In this document: one piece after another, positions 8,203 to 17,115 of the stretch
How positions within the stretch are numbered: position 1 is the first letter of the stretch
Layout: every line of letters starts with the position of its first letter
Source: Altererythrobacter ishigakiensis
GTDB taxonomy: Bacteria > Pseudomonadota > Alphaproteobacteria > Sphingomonadales > Sphingomonadaceae
Direction: 5' to 3'
DNA length: 64,000 nucleotides
Assembly (NCBI RefSeq): GCF_001663155.1
Contig: NZ_CP015963.1
Location: 1,698,001-1,762,000, forward strand
Notes under the pieces: generated by a model
Database searches by the model: none
Seen by the model: only the letters and a program-made list of their open reading frames with translations
Told to the model about the DNA's origin: nothing
Program-made: the position numbers and the translations under genes

Positions 8203-9611
8203 GTAGCAAGGTTCTGTTAGTCGAAGATGACCGTTCTATCGCGACTGTGGTTACTGCAGCGCTGGAGGATGAAGGCTTCATTCTTCACCATTGCGAAAAC
8301 ATCGCCTCTCGTGATCGTTTGTTGAGCGAACACCGGTTCGACGTGATGTTGACCGATGTAATGCTGGGCGATGGCGATGGAATCGAAAGCCTGCATGATG
8401 TTCGCAAAGCTGATGCGGAAATGCCGGTCATTATACTTTCGGCACAAAATACCTTGGATACGGCTGTGCGCGCGAGTGAGACGAACGCCTTTGAGTATTT
8501 CCCTAAGCCGTTTGATCTTGATGAGCTGGTCCGCGCCGTAAAACAGGCGGCCGGGCAGCGTTCAGGAGCTGAAGCCACGCCTGCGGCCGAAGGCGACGGT
8601 ATGCCGCTGGTCGGGCGTAGCCAGGCAATGCAAGGTGTTTATCGAATGATAACCCGCGTTCTGCGCAACGACCTGACGGTTCTGGTAACGGGTGAATCAG
8701 GAACCGGGAAAGAGCTGGTTGCAGAGGCAATTCATCAACTTGGCGCCCGTAAGTCCGGTCCGTTTGTGGCAGTCAATACTGCTGCAATCCCTTCAGAGCT
8801 GATTGAGAGCGAATTGTTCGGGCACGAAAAGGGTGCATTCACTGGAGCTGTTGCACAGACCATAGGGAAATTCGAACAGGCGAACGGCGGAACTTTGTTC
8901 CTGGACGAAATTGGCGACATGCCTGCGGAAGCGCAGACGCGTCTATTGCGCGCACTTCAATCGGGGCGGATCCGGCGTGTAGGCGGCCGGCAGGAAATCA
9001 CCGTCGATGTTCGGATCATCGCAGCCACCAATCGCGACCTTGCCCCGATGATAGCGGAAGGGACATTTCGCGAGGACTTGTTCTACCGATTGAATGTAGT
9101 GCCGATCGAGCTCCCACCGCTCCGCGAACGTGTTGAAGACATTGAAGTGTTGACGCAGCATTTCCTAGGATTGGCTGCAGAAGACGGGTTGCCTCGCCGA
9201 CAGATCGCACGCGAGGCGGTCGAGTTGTTGGAGCAACGGCGATGGCGCGGCAATGTGCGAGAGTTGCGCAATGTGGTTTATCGTCTGGCTTTGCTAGCAA
9301 GAGACGAAGTGATTGACGCCTCAGTCTTGAGCGAAGTCATCGGACCTGAAGGGCAGGGGGCGCCAGAAGCACAAAAACTCGACTTTGAAGGTGCGCTACA
9401 ATTGTGGTTGGCGGCAAACCATCCAGCGCCTGGAGCGCTCTACCAAAGCGCACTCGCAGCGTTTGAAAAGCCGCTTATGGAGTATGCGTTGGCTCAAACG
9501 GGGGGAAACCAGCTCCGTGCGTCGAAACTATTAGGGATCAATCGCAACACGTTGCGCAAACGCTTGTCAGAACTGTCTATAAACGCTGATCGCTTTGCCA
9601 GACCGCTTTAA
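8199..9611 (+). CDS. ntrC: Nitrogen response regulator NtrC (sigma-54 activator)
   Basis: A 470-residue response regulator with receiver (phospho-acceptor Asp53), AAA+ and Fis-type HTH domains. The AAA+ part has Walker A GESGTGKE (165-172), an intact GAFTGA sigma-54 contact loop (212-217) and Walker B LFLDEIGD (233-240). The C-terminal helix-turn-helix (GNQLRASKLLGINRNTLRKRL) binds enhancers. It should therefore activate sigma-54 promoters for nitrogen assimilation genes, unlike its paralogue NtrX downstream. The 59-nt gap to ntrY contains AT-rich inverted repeats that may form a separate promoter or operator. Confidence 0.96.
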   Translation: MSSKVLLVEDDRSIATVVTAALEDEGFILHHCENIASRDRLLSEHRFDVMLTDVMLGDGDGIESLHDVRKADAEMPVIILSAQNTLDTAVRASETNAFEYFPKPFDLDELVRAVKQAAGQRSGAEATPAAEGDGMPLVGRSQAMQGVYRMITRVLRNDLTVLVTGESGTGKELVAEAIHQLGARKSGPFVAVNTAAIPSELIESELFGHEKGAFTGAVAQTIGKFEQANGGTLFLDEIGDMPAEAQTRLLRALQSGRIRRVGGRQEITVDVRIIAATNRDLAPMIAEGTFREDLFYRLNVVPIELPPLRERVEDIEVLTQHFLGLAAEDGLPRRQIAREAVELLEQRRWRGNVRELRNVVYRLALLARDEVIDASVLSEVIGPEGQGAPEAQKLDFEGALQLWLAANHPAPGALYQSALAAFEKPLMEYALAQTGGNQLRASKLLGINRNTLRKRLSELSINADRFARPL

Positions 9612-9632
9612 CGCAGTGGCCGCAAAAAATAC

Positions 9633-9657
9633 TTGCATAATTGCAACAATCTAGTTG
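9633..9657 (+). promoter_or_regulatory. Inverted repeats just upstream of ntrY, possible operator
   Basis: TTGCATAATTGCAA (9633-9646) has inverted 5-bp arms around a 4-nt centre, and CAATCTAGTTG (9647-9657) directly abuts it with CAA and TTG half-sites spaced by five bases. CAA-N-TTG half-sites resemble what has been described for NtrX binding. Lying 14-38 nt before the ntrY ATG, they could be an autoregulatory site for NtrX. No binding evidence is available from sequence alone. Confidence 0.35.
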
Positions 9658-9670
9658 TATCTGTGCAACT

Positions 9671-11917
9671 ATGGATGGCCTGTCTGCAACACAAACGAAG
9701 AGATCGCCCCGCTGGCGGCGGCAGTTCTCGATAGCGACACGCCGATCAAATCTTTTCACCTGGCTCGAGATTGGCTGCGGAGTCCTGTTGCTGATTGCTA
9801 TATGGAGCACTTGGTTCGCCTTTACACGCGATCCGGTCGAGGGGGAGCTGCTGCCATCGGCGCAGGTCTCTTTCTTGCTGGTACTCTCTTTGATTCCGGC
9901 CATTGGCTTGGTCGTATTATTCGGGCGACGCATTGCGCTCAGACGAGCGGCGGGCAGCACGGCCCGCCTACACGTCAGACTCGTGTTCTTTTTCTCTCTA
10001 TTGGCTGCGGTTCCGACTATTTTGGTGGCAGGCTTTGCTGCTTTTCTGTTCCAGTCCGGGGTTGATTTCTGGTTTTCTGACGAGCCTCGGAATCTGATGG
10101 ATAACGCCAATGAACTGGCTCAAGGGTACTACGATCAGAACCAACGACAGGTTGCCGCTGAAACAGTTGCCATGGCAGGTGACATTCGGTTCTATCTTCA
10201 GCAAGGCGGTGCAGTCACCGAAGATCAATTCGGAGACTTCTACGCCCTGCAAATGACCGGCCGGGAACTGACTGAAAGTGCAATATATCAATTGGTGAAT
10301 GACGGGTCGATCCGTACGGCGGCCATGTCAAACCTTTCGCAAGACAATGATACCAGCGATGCCATTGCAGCCGCGTTGCCAGCCATCGACCAGGGCGAAC
10401 TGGTATGGGTGAACGGCACTCCTGAAAGGATCGAGGCGCTTGCCCCGGTTGATCGCGAGGCAGGCATATATCTCTATAATGCTCGAAGCGCTGAAGCGGG
10501 GCCTTTTGAATATTGGGAGAATGCGCAGCGCGTGGCCAACAGTTTTGAAGCGTTGACCGCGGAGGCGCGAACACTGCAGCTCCGGTTCAACCTTGCATTG
10601 TTTGTTGCCAGTCTTGCTTTGGTCAGTCTCGCGGTCTGGTTTGCGCTGCGATTTGCTGATCGTCAGGTAGAGCCGCTGACGGATTTGGTCGTAGCTGCCA
10701 ATAAAGTGGGGGCTGGCAATTTTGCATTGCGGGTTGAGGGGCGGACCGGTGCAGATGAAATCGGGATGCTCAACCGCGCATTCAACCGCATGACGCAGCA
10801 ACTCGACAAACAAACCCGCGCATTGGTCGATGCCAATAGCCAACTTGATGAGAGGCGCGCATTTATGGAGGCCGTACTTGAATCGGTCACCGCGGGTGTC
10901 ATCTCGATTGATGCGGATCACAAGGTCTTGCTGATCAATGGTTCGGGGCAAACGCTGCTTTTCGACGAGGCGACGCCGAGCGAAGCATTCGGCATGAAAC
11001 TGGGAGATGTCTCTCCTCAGATCGATGCAATGATTGACGCCGGTCTGTCGAGCGGCATCGTTACGCATTCCAAGGGCACCGAACTGCTGACCCTTGCCGT
11101 CAAGATCGCGCCGGAGAATGACGGTCATGTGATCACATTTGAGGACATTACGCGGCAACTGCTGGATCAACGTCAGGCGGCATGGTCTGATGTGGCGCGG
11201 CGCATTGCGCATGAAATCAAGAACCCGCTTACACCGATCCAGCTTGCAACCGAACGTCTCAAGCGACGCTATCGTCGACAGATCGAAAGCGATGGTGATT
11301 TGTTTGACGAACTCACCAACACCATTGTTCGTCAAGTAGGTGACCTTCGCAAGATGGTCGATGAGTTTAGCTCGTTTGCTCGGCTACCAAAGCCTACCTT
11401 CCGGCATGAGGATGCATTGGACCTCTTGCGCCAGTCGCTTTTTCTTCAAGAGGTCGCCCACTCAAATATCGACTTCGATCTTTCTGTAGAAGACATGGAT
11501 ACACCGGTCATCAATTGCGACAGGCACCAATTTGGGCAGGCGATGACAAATGTGCTCAAGAACGCCGTCGAGGCGGTCGAGGCGCGAGCAAAGACGGAAG
11601 AGCCGGATTATCGCGGCAATATATCGGTGCGGATGTCTGGAGACCTTAGCCACGTCACGGTCGCGATCGAAGACAATGGCGTTGGACTGCCGCAAGAGCG
11701 CGAGCGAATAACCGAACCCTATATGACGACGCGTGAGAAGGGCACAGGCCTTGGACTCGCAATCGTCAATAAGATCGTCGACGAGCACGGCGGCGAGATG
11801 AGTTTTTCCAGTGGGGCAGATGGCGGTACGCGCGTTGTCATGCGCTTTGCGCGCGACCCGCTGGAAAAGGGCGTCGACCATCCACATGAAACGATTACCA
11901 AAGAGGGACAGCCCTGA
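9671..11917 (+). CDS. ntrY: Membrane sensor kinase NtrY
   Basis: A 748-residue inner-membrane histidine kinase paired with NtrX. Two or three hydrophobic helices lie near residues 30-110, then a periplasmic sensor region, another helix around residue 310, a HAMP domain, a PAS domain, HisKA with His514 in AHEIKNPLTPIQL, and a HATPase domain (DNGVGLP, GTGLGLAIV). NtrY/NtrX systems influence nitrogen metabolism, redox enzymes and cell envelope genes in other alphaproteobacteria. The ATG at 9671 is used; an upstream TTG (9641) would translate across the inverted repeats and is unlikely. Its TGA shares one base with the ntrX ATG. Confidence 0.95.
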   Translation: MDGLSATQTKRSPRWRRQFSIATRRSNLFTWLEIGCGVLLLIAIWSTWFAFTRDPVEGELLPSAQVSFLLVLSLIPAIGLVVLFGRRIALRRAAGSTARLHVRLVFFFSLLAAVPTILVAGFAAFLFQSGVDFWFSDEPRNLMDNANELAQGYYDQNQRQVAAETVAMAGDIRFYLQQGGAVTEDQFGDFYALQMTGRELTESAIYQLVNDGSIRTAAMSNLSQDNDTSDAIAAALPAIDQGELVWVNGTPERIEALAPVDREAGIYLYNARSAEAGPFEYWENAQRVANSFEALTAEARTLQLRFNLALFVASLALVSLAVWFALRFADRQVEPLTDLVVAANKVGAGNFALRVEGRTGADEIGMLNRAFNRMTQQLDKQTRALVDANSQLDERRAFMEAVLESVTAGVISIDADHKVLLINGSGQTLLFDEATPSEAFGMKLGDVSPQIDAMIDAGLSSGIVTHSKGTELLTLAVKIAPENDGHVITFEDITRQLLDQRQAAWSDVARRIAHEIKNPLTPIQLATERLKRRYRRQIESDGDLFDELTNTIVRQVGDLRKMVDEFSSFARLPKPTFRHEDALDLLRQSLFLQEVAHSNIDFDLSVEDMDTPVINCDRHQFGQAMTNVLKNAVEAVEARAKTEEPDYRGNISVRMSGDLSHVTVAIEDNGVGLPQERERITEPYMTTREKGTGLGLAIVNKIVDEHGGEMSFSSGADGGTRVVMRFARDPLEKGVDHPHETITKEGQP

Positions 11918-13311
11918 TGGCGCTTGAAATCCTTGTAGTTGATGATGAACGTGACATCCGAGACCTGGTTTCGGGCGTGTTGAGTGATGAAGGGTACGAA
12001 TGCCGCACCGCCGGCGACAGCGCGAGTGCGCTCGCCGCCATAGATGAGCGTCGGCCCAGCCTCGTTCTGCTCGATGTTTGGCTCCACGGCAGTGATATGG
12101 ATGGCCTTGAAGTGCTCGACGCGATCAAGCAGCGCGAACCGGAGCTGCCGGTGATTATCTTCTCCGGCCACGGTAACATCGATACAGCTGTGTCGGCTGT
12201 TAGCCGCGGGGCTATGGATTTCATTGAGAAACCCTTCGAAGCTGAACGCCTTTTGCTCTTGGTCGCGCGTGCGACAGAAACTGAGCGCTTACGTCGCGAG
12301 AACACTCAATTGCGCGAGGGCTTTTCGCGGGGTGAAGAATTCACCGGAAACTCATCTGCGATTAATGCGGTCAGGGCGACGCTTAAGCGAGTGGCAAATA
12401 CCGGCAGTCGGGTCTTGATCTCAGGCCCCGCTGGGGCGGGGAAGGAAGTGGCGGCTCGACTGCTCCACAGCTGGAGCCCGCGTGCCGACCACGCATTTGT
12501 AATCGTCAATTCCGCCCGAATCACACCGGAACGGTTCGAGCAAGAGCTCTTCGGCGAAGAGAATGATGGCAAATTGGTGCGCCCCGGATTGCTCGAGTTG
12601 GCGGATGGTGGAACCCTTTACCTTGACGAAGTGGCTGACATGCCACTTTCGACCCAGGCACGCATCCTACGTGTTCTGACAGATCAAAGCTTCGTGCGCG
12701 TTGGTGGAAGTCGGCAAATCGGTGTCGATGTGCGCGTTGTCTCGTCAACGTCGCGAGATCTTGCCAGTGAAATGGAGGAAAAGCGCTTTCGCGAGGATTT
12801 GTTCTACCGCCTCAACGTTGTGCCTGTTGAAATACCTTCACTGGCTGACAGGCGCGATGATATTCCTGCTTTGGCTGAACATTTCTTCACGCGTTATGCC
12901 AGTGATCAGGGGTTGCCGGCACCTGGAATTAGCGATCAGGCGATGGCCGCGCTTCAGGCATATGATTGGCCCGGAAACGTGCGTGAGCTCCGCAATTTGG
13001 TCGAGCGCACGATTATCATGACGCCGCGCGAAGAGTTGGAGAACATTGAGCCTAACATGCTTCCTCCGGAGATCACCGGTGAGAATTCAGCGGTTGAGCC
13101 TGACACTCCGACCTTGGGCGGTGTGATGGGGGTTCCCTTGCGCGAAGCTCGCGAGAGTTTCGAGCGTGAGTATCTTTCAGTGCAGATTCGTCGTTTTTCA
13201 GGAAATATCTCCAAGACTGCGACCTTCATCGGAATGGAGCGCTCTGCCTTGCATCGAAAGCTCAAGTTGCTTGGCATGACCGACCGAAAGACGAAATCAA
13301 CGGAAGAGTAG
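11917..13311 (+). CDS. ntrX: Response regulator NtrX, without GAFTGA loop
   Basis: A 464-residue NtrC-family regulator: receiver with Asp53, AAA+ domain with Walker A GPAGAGKE (170-177) and Walker B TLYLDEVAD, and a Fis-like C-terminal HTH. Where NtrC has GAFTGA, this protein reads GEENDGKLV (213-221), so the sigma-54 contact loop is missing. It therefore probably does not open sigma-54 promoters and acts as an ordinary DNA-binding activator or repressor, as inferred for other alphaproteobacterial NtrX proteins. It follows ntrY with a one-base overlap. A 138-nt gap separates it from hfq. Confidence 0.94.
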   Translation: MALEILVVDDERDIRDLVSGVLSDEGYECRTAGDSASALAAIDERRPSLVLLDVWLHGSDMDGLEVLDAIKQREPELPVIIFSGHGNIDTAVSAVSRGAMDFIEKPFEAERLLLLVARATETERLRRENTQLREGFSRGEEFTGNSSAINAVRATLKRVANTGSRVLISGPAGAGKEVAARLLHSWSPRADHAFVIVNSARITPERFEQELFGEENDGKLVRPGLLELADGGTLYLDEVADMPLSTQARILRVLTDQSFVRVGGSRQIGVDVRVVSSTSRDLASEMEEKRFREDLFYRLNVVPVEIPSLADRRDDIPALAEHFFTRYASDQGLPAPGISDQAMAALQAYDWPGNVRELRNLVERTIIMTPREELENIEPNMLPPEITGENSAVEPDTPTLGGVMGVPLREARESFEREYLSVQIRRFSGNISKTATFIGMERSALHRKLKLLGMTDRKTKSTEE

Positions 13312-13321
13312 CCTCTCGAAC

Positions 13322-13342
13322 TGCCAAGTCGCGAGATTGGCA
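13322..13342 (+). terminator. Small stem-loop after ntrX
   Basis: TGCCAA (13322-13327) and TTGGCA (13337-13342) form a 6-bp stem with a 9-nt loop, 10 nt past the ntrX stop. There is no following U-run, so it may only attenuate or stabilise the message end. The rest of 13343-13449 is an unremarkable leader that ends in a good AGGAGA ribosome-binding site before hfq. Confidence 0.3.
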
Positions 13343-13449
13343 TTGCAGGTGGCGCGTGAACTCGCCATGATAGAGGCAGGACAGACGGGAAAACACGCTG
13401 GCCTGCGGACTGCAAAGGTGGCCGCCAACAAATTATAGGAGACACAACG

Positions 13450-13989
13450 ATGTCTGAAGGGCGTACCCTCTCTGCCCGCCCGCGTAATGATGCTGCTGCA
13501 CCACAGTCAGGTGGAAAGCAGGCAAAGCTTCAAGACGCGTTTCTTAATCTTTTGCGCCGCAACAAGACGACTGTGACGGTCTTCTTGGTCAAAGGCGTTA
13601 AGCTGCAAGGCATTGTCACGTGGTTTGACAATTTTTCTTTGCTGCTTCGCCGCGATGGCCAGTCACAGCTGGTGTACAAGCACGCGATCAGCACAATTAT
13701 GCCTGGTCAGCCGGTCGATGCAGAACAGTTCGCGAATCAAGGCGGTAACAATCGGCAACGACTATTGCAGGATGTGTTCCTTTCGCGTGTGAGCGAGAGC
13801 GAAGTCGAAGTAACGATGTTCCTGGTCAATGGCGTAATGCTGCAAGGCAGGATCGCGGCTTATGATCTGTTCTGCGTCTTGCTGGAACGTGATGGCTTCG
13901 TGCAACTCGCATATAAGCATGCGGTTTCCACGATCCAGCCCGCTTCGAATGTTGATCTCAGCGTTGATTGGGAAGGCGAGGAAGACTGA
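13450..13989 (+). CDS. hfq: Two-domain RNA chaperone Hfq
   Basis: A 179-residue Hfq with two Sm domains in one chain, about twice the usual 80-100 residues. Domain 1 spans about residues 25-86 ([14 protein letters not shown] to YKHAISTI) and domain 2 about 103-163 ([16 protein letters not shown] to YKHAVSTI). Both keep the proximal-face YKH signature, but only domain 1 has the basic rim patch (LRRNK); domain 2 has LSRVSES. A hexamer-like ring could be built from three chains. Tandem Hfq is known in Zymomonas and other sphingomonads. The protein mediates sRNA-mRNA pairing in the cytoplasm. It overlaps hflX by 22 bases, as in the classic hfq-hflX unit. Confidence 0.96.
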   Translation: MSEGRTLSARPRNDAAAPQSGGKQAKLQDAFLNLLRRNKTTVTVFLVKGVKLQGIVTWFDNFSLLLRRDGQSQLVYKHAISTIMPGQPVDAEQFANQGGNNRQRLLQDVFLSRVSESEVEVTMFLVNGVMLQGRIAAYDLFCVLLERDGFVQLAYKHAVSTIQPASNVDLSVDWEGEED

Positions 13990-15308
13990 GTTTCGACGAC
14001 AATTTGCTGGACGATGTTACTCGTGGTGCACGGGCTATTGTCCTTTGCCCGGATATCCGCGGGCAAGCCTATGTGATCGATGCGGCAGAGCGGCTTGAAG
14101 AAGCCTGCGGTCTAGCGCTTGCTATTGGTGTGGTGGTCGAAGACGCGCGGATCATTCCTGTCCGCACTGTGCGTCCGAACACTCTGTTTGGTTCCGGGCA
14201 GGTAGATCAGATCGCGACAGATTGTGAACTTCACGAAGCAGAGTTGGTCATTGTCGACGGTGCGCTGTCACCGATTCAGCAGCGCAACCTTGAAGAGAAA
14301 CTCAAGCGTAAGGTGATTGATCGCACCGGTTTGATCCTTGAGATCTTTGGCGAGCGCGCCGCGACTGCCGAAGGCAGGTTGCAAGTTGAACTTGCGCATC
14401 TCGACTATCAACAAAGTCGACTGGTGCGCAGTTGGACTCACCTCGAACGGCAGCGTGGTGGCTTTGGCTTTCTTGGCGGTCCCGGTGAGACGCAGATTGA
14501 AGCCGACCGGCGAATGATTCGTCAGCGCATGGCTCGCCTGCGTAAGGAGTTGGAGCAAGTGCGCAAGACGCGGACCTTGCACCGAGCGCGTCGGGGAAGG
14601 GCACCCTGGCCGGTGATCGCTTTGGTTGGCTATACTAATGCCGGGAAATCAACGCTGTTTAATCGCCTCACAGGGGCGGATGTGATGGCAGAGGACCTTT
14701 TGTTCGCCACGCTAGATCCAACTATGCGCGCAATCGAACTTCCAGGGATCGAAAAGGCGATCCTTTCCGACACCGTCGGCTTCATTTCTGACCTTCCAAC
14801 CCAGCTCGTGGCTGCCTTTCGCGCAACCCTTGAGGAAGTAACCGGTGCGGACATCATCGTGCACGTGCGCGACATGTCCAATCCCGCGCATGAAGCGCAG
14901 AAGAAACAAGTCCTCTCAGTTCTTGCGGACCTTGGTGTTGTGGACGCCGAGGGCCAAGTATCCGGAATTCCGATAGTGGAAGCTTGGAACAAGCTGGATC
15001 TGGTTACGACAGAACGTGCGAATGAATTGCACGAAATGGCAAACGCGCAAGGCGACGCCATAGTTCTATCCGCGCTCACGGGTGAAGGCGTAGACATGCT
15101 GCTTCAACTCATTGGTGAGATGCTTAAAGTAGAGGCAACAGTACTCGAGATTGAATTGCCAGCAAGTGACGGGCGCAGGATCGCGTGGTTGCATGCACAT
15201 GGAGAGGTTCTGGGAGACGTCGAGGTCGGGGAAGGGGAGAAGGGGCCACTTCGGCGCTTAACCGTTCGGCTCAATCCCAAGCAACGGGGTCAGTTCGAGC
15301 AATTATGA
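13968..15308 (+). CDS. hflX: Ribosome-associated GTPase HflX
   Basis: A 446-residue GTPase that splits stalled ribosomes under stress. The N-terminal HflX domain includes the glycine-rich [20 protein letters not shown] segment. The G domain follows with G1 [10 protein letters not shown]3 DTVGFI and G4 NKLD. No ATG is available at the beginning: the first usable codon is a TTG at 13968, inside the end of hfq, and another TTG lies at 14004. The true start is thus uncertain by about 12 codons. The last six bases overlap convergent mazG. Confidence 0.94.
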   Translation: MGRRGRLSFDDNLLDDVTRGARAIVLCPDIRGQAYVIDAAERLEEACGLALAIGVVVEDARIIPVRTVRPNTLFGSGQVDQIATDCELHEAELVIVDGALSPIQQRNLEEKLKRKVIDRTGLILEIFGERAATAEGRLQVELAHLDYQQSRLVRSWTHLERQRGGFGFLGGPGETQIEADRRMIRQRMARLRKELEQVRKTRTLHRARRGRAPWPVIALVGYTNAGKSTLFNRLTGADVMAEDLLFATLDPTMRAIELPGIEKAILSDTVGFISDLPTQLVAAFRATLEEVTGADIIVHVRDMSNPAHEAQKKQVLSVLADLGVVDAEGQVSGIPIVEAWNKLDLVTTERANELHEMANAQGDAIVLSALTGEGVDMLLQLIGEMLKVEATVLEIELPASDGRRIAWLHAHGEVLGDVEVGEGEKGPLRRLTVRLNPKQRGQFEQL

Positions 15309-16088
15309 GCGGGCCTCAGCAACTTTGACCTGTTGCCAAAGTTCTTCCTGCTCTTCCAACGACAGTTTATTGAATCTTCCGTCGCCAAGCGTTTCCATCG
15401 CACGAAAACGACGTTCAAACTTGGAATTTGCCGCGCGCAATGCGTCTTCTGCGTCAACACCGTAAGCGCGCACCAGATTGACCGCCGCAAACAGCAAATC
15501 GCCAGCTTCCTCGGCTTTCTCTTTGTCCGAAGTGGCGTTGGCAAGTTCCTCACTTTCCTCGTAAACTTTGGCAGTTGGACCTTTCGTGTCGGGCCAGTCA
15601 AACCCAGTCCGTGCGGCACGCTTTTGTAGTTTTTGGGCCCGCATCAAAGCTGGAAGAGCTTTTGCAACACCATCCATAGCGCTTGTTGCGCCTTTTTCGT
15701 TACGTTCCGCGGCCTTGATCGCTTCCCATCGGGTTTCGCCCATGGTTCCGCTCTCGTCACCGAAGATGTGTGGGTGGCGGGCTTCCATTTTGTCAGAGAT
15801 GGATCTGGCAACATCTTCAAAGGTGAATTGTCCATATTCTTCAGCCATCCTGGCGTGAAAGACCACCTGTAATAGAAGATCGCCAAGCTCGTCTCTTAGA
15901 TCTGCCAGATCCTCGCGCTCGATGGCGTCGGCAACTTCGTAGGCTTCCTCGATTGTGTATGGCGCAATCGTTTTGAAATTTTGGGCAAGATCCCATTTGC
16001 ATCCATTTTCCGGATCGCGCAGTCGCGCCATGATTGCCAGGAGACGATGGAGTTGGGCGTGGTCATTTTTTGAGGGGGATTGGGACAT
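15303..16088 (-). CDS. mazG: Nucleoside triphosphate pyrophosphohydrolase MazG
   Basis: A 261-residue all-alpha NTP pyrophosphohydrolase that cleaves (d)NTPs to monophosphates and pyrophosphate, thought to cleanse aberrant nucleotides and affect (p)ppGpp responses. It has two tandem MazG domains. The first shows the EEAYEVADAIE and ELGDLLLQVVFHA metal-binding helices; the second has EESEELANA and EEAGDLLFAAVN. It lies at the end of the minus-strand chain led by mltB, but an 86-nt AT-rich gap (16089-16174) suggests that it has its own promoter. Confidence 0.95.
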   Translation of the reverse strand: MSQSPSKNDHAQLHRLLAIMARLRDPENGCKWDLAQNFKTIAPYTIEEAYEVADAIEREDLADLRDELGDLLLQVVFHARMAEEYGQFTFEDVARSISDKMEARHPHIFGDESGTMGETRWEAIKAAERNEKGATSAMDGVAKALPALMRAQKLQKRAARTGFDWPDTKGPTAKVYEESEELANATSDKEKAEEAGDLLFAAVNLVRAYGVDAEDALRAANSKFERRFRAMETLGDGRFNKLSLEEQEELWQQVKVAEARS

Positions 16089-16174
16089 GGTGACGATTGC
16101 GATACCAGTGATATATGAGAATGATAATATATATTATGTTAAATAAAGCATCGGAGTTACAGTGTCATTCCCCT

Positions 16175-16351
16175 TTACTGACGAAACTCTATGATGCTGA
16201 AAAATAGAGCTACCGCGCAGAAAATAGCCCCCCAAATCAGCGTCATACGTAACGCTTTTGACCAACTTAGCCTGAACGATGCGAGAGCGCTGCCAGCTAG
16301 AACAAGAAATCCAAGCAGACTGACAATTCGAACCACTTCATATTCGTTCAT
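16175..16351 (-). CDS. Small two-helix membrane protein, 58 residues
   Basis: A short frame encoding a protein that starts MNEYEVVRIVSLLGFLV and ends FFSIIEFRQ. It contains two hydrophobic helices (about residues 8-25 and 38-53) joined by a basic turn (FRLSWSKALRM), so it should sit in the inner membrane as a hairpin. Its ATG overlaps the stop of the upstream metallo-hydrolase by four bases (ATGA), which strongly supports that it is translated. I do not recognise a named family; function unknown. It may act with the hydrolase or simply share its message. Confidence 0.75.
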   Translation of the reverse strand: MNEYEVVRIVSLLGFLVLAGSALASFRLSWSKALRMTLIWGAIFCAVALFFSIIEFRQ

Positions 16352-17115
16352 GCGACAAGCTCCAGGCCGTCATAGCCAACGATGACATGATCGGGCGTCT
16401 CTGCGGCTAATGTGGCGTAGTCCATGCTCTTATCCAAGTGGCTTAGAACCAGTTTTCCGGCGTCTGAACGCTCTGAAAGTTCGATCGCCATGGCGAGATT
16501 GGCGTGCGTAGGATGAGGATCGCGTCGCAAGCAATCGCTCACTAGAATATCAACACCCTCGCAAAGATCGATCATGTCTTCAGTTATTTCTGAATAATCA
16601 GTCATATATGCGAGACTCTTTCCATCGGATTCAAAGCGAAATCCGGTGGTTTCGCCAGGGCCATGCGGCATCTGACACCATTCCACACCAAATCCAGCGT
16701 GCATTCTTAATCTATCAAGCGTCTCAAGTGTCGCGATAGTCGGATAGCCGTGCTGACCTGCAAAGATATATCCGAAGCGCTGACGCAGCCGATAAGCAGT
16801 ATCTTTAGAAGCAAAGCCAGGGATCGGTCCACCTCGCCCGTACCTCAGGACGCGCAGATCATCGATGCCGTGGCAATGGTCAGCGTGATCATGCGTCCAG
16901 AACACGCCATCAAGTCGGTCAATCCCGTTAGTGAGCAACTGCTGCCGCAAATCCGTCGATGTGTCGACGAGAACCCTAGCGCCGTCATTGCTCTCGACAA
17001 CTATCGAAACCCGTGTTCTACGATTGCGTGGCTCATTGGGGTTACAATCACCCCAGTCGTTGCCGACCCTTGGTACGCCAGTCGACGTACCTGAACCGAG
17101 CATAATCAGCTTCAA
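16348..17115 (-). CDS. MBL-fold metallo-hydrolase, PhnP-like
   Basis: A 255-residue cytoplasmic metallo-beta-lactamase-fold phosphodiesterase-like enzyme. It carries HDHADH at residues 75-80, then further histidine and aspartate ligands (GPGETTGF, TDYSE, SDCLRRDPHPTHAN and LSHLDKSMDY). This set resembles PhnP and tRNase Z-like phosphodiesterases; the natural substrate is not known. The start appears to be a TTG (17115) overlapping the tatD TGA; an ATG four codons later is the alternative. It follows tatD and precedes a small membrane protein with which it shares ATGA. Confidence 0.88.
   Translation of the reverse strand: MKLIMLGSGTSTGVPRVGNDWGDCNPNEPRNRRTRVSIVVESNDGARVLVDTSTDLRQQLLTNGIDRLDGVFWTHDHADHCHGIDDLRVLRYGRGGPIPGFASKDTAYRLRQRFGYIFAGQHGYPTIATLETLDRLRMHAGFGVEWCQMPHGPGETTGFRFESDGKSLAYMTDYSEITEDMIDLCEGVDILVSDCLRRDPHPTHANLAMAIELSERSDAGKLVLSHLDKSMDYATLAAETPDHVIVGYDGLELVA

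Noticed and set aside
10328..11335. 335-codon minus-strand open frame inside ntrY
   Set aside because: It lies wholly antisense to a well-supported kinase gene and has no recognisable domain; long shadow frames are common at this GC content.
16191..16385. Plus-strand 64-codon frame
   Set aside because: Opposes the coupled 58-residue membrane protein, which has the better start context and hydrophobic pattern.
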